NCBI GenBank assembly: GCA_900549405.1
Contig: URNZ01000007.1
Coordinates: forward strand, 1-64,000
Direction: 5' to 3'
Source: an uncultured Eubacteriales bacterium
GTDB taxonomy: Bacteria; Bacillota; Clostridia; Oscillospirales; Oscillospiraceae
DNA: 64,000 nt
Below the pieces are notes generated by a model. That model did not search any database and was not told the DNA's origin. It saw only the letters and a list, made by a program, of their open reading frames with translations. Shown here piece after piece: positions 62,558 to 64,000 of the stretch; positions within the stretch are counted from its first letter, which is position 1, and each line of letters starts with the position of its first letter. The position numbers and the translations under genes were made by a program.

Positions 62558-63112
62558 ATGGGCAACGTATGTGTTCTCTGCGGAGAGAGCCTGGGACTGC
62601 TGGAGCGCTATTCCTGTTCCCTGTTCCAGACGAAGCAGACCCTTTGCGCCCAGTGTATGAAGCAAATTTACGCCCTCTCCGGCCCGGCGCTGGAGGAGAA
62701 GCGGGCACAGATGCTGGCCTCGCCCTATCTGGAGGAGGTCGACACGCTGCGGGCCTACGCCGCCCTCAGCCGCCCCTGCTCCACCCCCGGCTGCGGGGGA
62801 AAGCTGGAGTGTGAGCGGGAAAACGTCCGGCTGGGACGGGAGGGCCTGCCCGATGAGTCGTACAGCGTGGACGTTTTCGCCTGTCCCCGGTGCGGCAAGG
62901 TGGAGCTGTTCACCGCCGGGACCGTCCGCCATGCCCTGCGGCCCAAGAAGCCTGAGAAGAAAGAAGAACCGACTGTGCCCACCGTCCTCTGCCCCGTCTG
63001 CGGGACCCGACACGAGGAGGGCGAGCCCTGCCCCGTCTGCGCCGCGGAGTTGGCCCGCCAAAACGCCCGCCCCGCCCGGCGGAGGGAGAAAAAGCCGCCG
63101 TGGGAGAAGTGA
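62558..63112 (+). CDS. Zinc-ribbon protein B in the pyr operon
   Basis: The 184-residue product is a paralogue of the preceding gene. VCVLCG (about 4-8), LCAQC, CSTPGCGG, FACPRCGKVE (about 107-116), LCPVCG and PCPVC occur in a similar order, and the tail KKPPWEK is identical to the upstream protein's end. The middle part has LLERYSCSLFQTKQT. Function unknown. It precedes a palindromic repeat and then pyrK. Confidence 0.72.
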   Translation: MGNVCVLCGESLGLLERYSCSLFQTKQTLCAQCMKQIYALSGPALEEKRAQMLASPYLEEVDTLRAYAALSRPCSTPGCGGKLECERENVRLGREGLPDESYSVDVFACPRCGKVELFTAGTVRHALRPKKPEKKEEPTVPTVLCPVCGTRHEEGEPCPVCAAELARQNARPARRREKKPPWEK

Positions 63113-63120
63113 GGGGATGA

Positions 63121-63246
63121 CCCTCTCAGTCACGGCTGCGCCGTGCCAGCTCCCCCAAAGGGGGAGCCAAGGATGCGCCATCGGTCCTCCGCCTCTTGCC
63201 TCCCCCTTTGGGGGAGGTGCCCAGTGCGCACACTGGGCGGAGAGGG
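63121..63246. repeat. Palindromic intergenic element
   Basis: Outer ends CCCTCTC (63121-63127) and GAGAGGG (63240-63246) are inverted. Internal hairpins are CACGGCTGCGCCGTG, GCTCCCCCAAAGGGGGAGC and CTCCCCCTTTGGGGGAG. The left half matches the reverse complement of 6934-6985 closely. Known as an abundant repeat type in Oscillospiraceae-like genomes. Confidence 0.8.
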
Positions 63247-63282
63247 CCCTAACTACTAACTGATAAAAAGGTGATGCCTGCC

Positions 63283-64000
63283 ATGAAAGTTGAACGTAAA
63301 TGTACCATTGTCGCCCGGGAGGAGATGGGCGACGCCATCTATCTGGTGCTGGAGGCCGGGGACATGGTCCGCACCAGCTATGCCGGACCTGGGCAGTTTG
63401 TCCACGTGAAGTGCGGCGAGGGGCTGCTGCTCCGCCGCCCCATCTCTGTCTGCTCCTGCCAGGAGGACGTGCCCAATGACTTCATCGCCATCGCCTTTGA
63501 GGTCCGGGGGGACGGCACCCGCTGGCTGGCCCAGCGGAAGGTGGGGGACACCCTGGACGTGATGGGGATGCTGGGCAACGGCTTTTCCGTCAAGCCCAAG
63601 GGCCGCTATCTGCTGGTGGGCGGCGGCATCGGCATCCCACCCATGCGGGGCTGCGCCCAGGCCACTGAGGGCCGGTCCACCGCCATTCTGGGCGGGCGGT
63701 CCAAGGACAAGATCATTTTGCAGGACTGCTTTAAGGACGAGTGCGCCAAGGTGCTGATCGCCACCGACGACGGCTCGCTGGGCCACCACGGCTTTGTGGA
63801 CGCCCTGGTCCGCCAGGAGCTGGAGCAGGACAAGGGCTATGACGGCGTGCTGGCCTGCGGCCCCAAGCCCATGCTGCGGAACGTGGCGAAAGTGGCCGAA
63901 GAGTTCGGCATTCCCTGCCAGGTGTCTATGGAGGAGCGCATGGGCTGCGGCGTGGGCGCCTGCCTGGTGTGCGCCTGCGACATGGCCGACGGCAGCCGCA
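63283..64000 (+). CDS. pyrK: Dihydroorotate dehydrogenase B electron-transfer subunit (partial)
   Basis: This subunit passes electrons from dihydroorotate oxidation to NAD through FAD and a 2Fe-2S cluster. The visible 239 residues include the FAD part (GQFVHVKCGEGLLLRRPISV, split motif near 37-55), GGGIGIPPM (about 113-121), CGPKPML (about 193-199) and the cluster ligands ERMGCGVGACLVCAC (about 223-237). The gene is open at the window edge; pyrD probably follows. The ATG at 63283 has AAGG about eleven bases upstream; an in-frame ATG at 63274 is too close to it. Confidence 0.93.
   Translation, partial: MKVERKCTIVAREEMGDAIYLVLEAGDMVRTSYAGPGQFVHVKCGEGLLLRRPISVCSCQEDVPNDFIAIAFEVRGDGTRWLAQRKVGDTLDVMGMLGNGFSVKPKGRYLLVGGGIGIPPMRGCAQATEGRSTAILGGRSKDKIILQDCFKDECAKVLIATDDGSLGHHGFVDALVRQELEQDKGYDGVLACGPKPMLRNVAKVAEEFGIPCQVSMEERMGCGVGACLVCACDMADGSR

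Overview
The window is a GC-rich, gene-dense chromosomal segment from a Firmicute, most likely a gut Clostridia of the Oscillospiraceae (Flavonifractor/Pseudoflavonifractor-like). The signs are consensus SD sites (AGGAGG), sigma-A promoters with 17-bp spacers, the rimP-nusA-ylxR-ylxQ-infB-rbfA-nrnA-truB-ribF operon order, SleB-type and SLH-domain proteins, a K+-dependent membrane pyrophosphatase, and the dispersed palindromic and octamer repeats seen in such genomes. The genus is inferred, not shown.

Layout. 1-4.3 kb: tRNA-Val, pfkA, the yerC/methyltransferase/hslO cluster, a DUF3298-like protein and tRNA-Ser. 4.5-7.4 kb: a compact CRISPR-related locus encoding a stand-alone CARF-like protein, a sigma-70-like protein and Cas6, followed by a short array transcribed convergently. 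No cas1, cas2, cas10 or other effector gene lies nearby. 7.3-9.2 kb: a small hypothetical gene, lepB, a MazF-like toxin without antitoxin, and a small orphan gene. 9.3-14.6 kb: hppA and trkAH, both with terminator-like leader structures. 14.6-15.9 kb: a lower-GC AAA/DUF4143 ATPase. 16.1-22.1 kb: a carbohydrate/polyol region with mgtC, a TIM-barrel isomerase and a Zn-dehydrogenase divergent from a ROK repressor, PHP phosphoesterase and fructokinase. 22.1-32 kb: DUF1576 protein and the nusA-infB operon. 32.3-35.8 kb: ppx-ppk-lipoprotein. 35.8-42.1 kb: a MacAB-like efflux operon ending in an SLH-domain protein. 42.2-48.4 kb: UvrD/PcrA helicase, an alpha/beta hydrolase, and DUF2752 and DUF4234 membrane proteins. 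48.5-57.8 kb: gluQ, U32 peptidase, mltG, 5-FTHF cyclo-ligase, DJ-1 protein, tmk, tagA-like glycosyltransferase, a SleB-like hydrolase, a GH13 enzyme and two half-size TSUP transporters. 57.8-64 kb: Spx/ArsC-like protein, deformylase, and a pyrimidine operon (pyrC, pyrF, two zinc-ribbon paralogues, pyrK) that runs off the end.

The best candidate for an undescribed system is the CARF-like / sigma-like / Cas6 locus with its own array. In the minus-strand reading the repeat has a CCCC-UUAC-GGGG hairpin followed by exactly eight bases, ACGGAAAC, the classic Cas6 5' handle. A consensus promoter points into the array from its right end. The arrangement suggests coupling of a cyclic-nucleotide-type sensor to transcription, but the activity is inference. 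Second-tier interest lies in the leaders of hppA, trkA, rimP and pyrC.

Starts were chosen by SD spacing; several genes use GTG or TTG.
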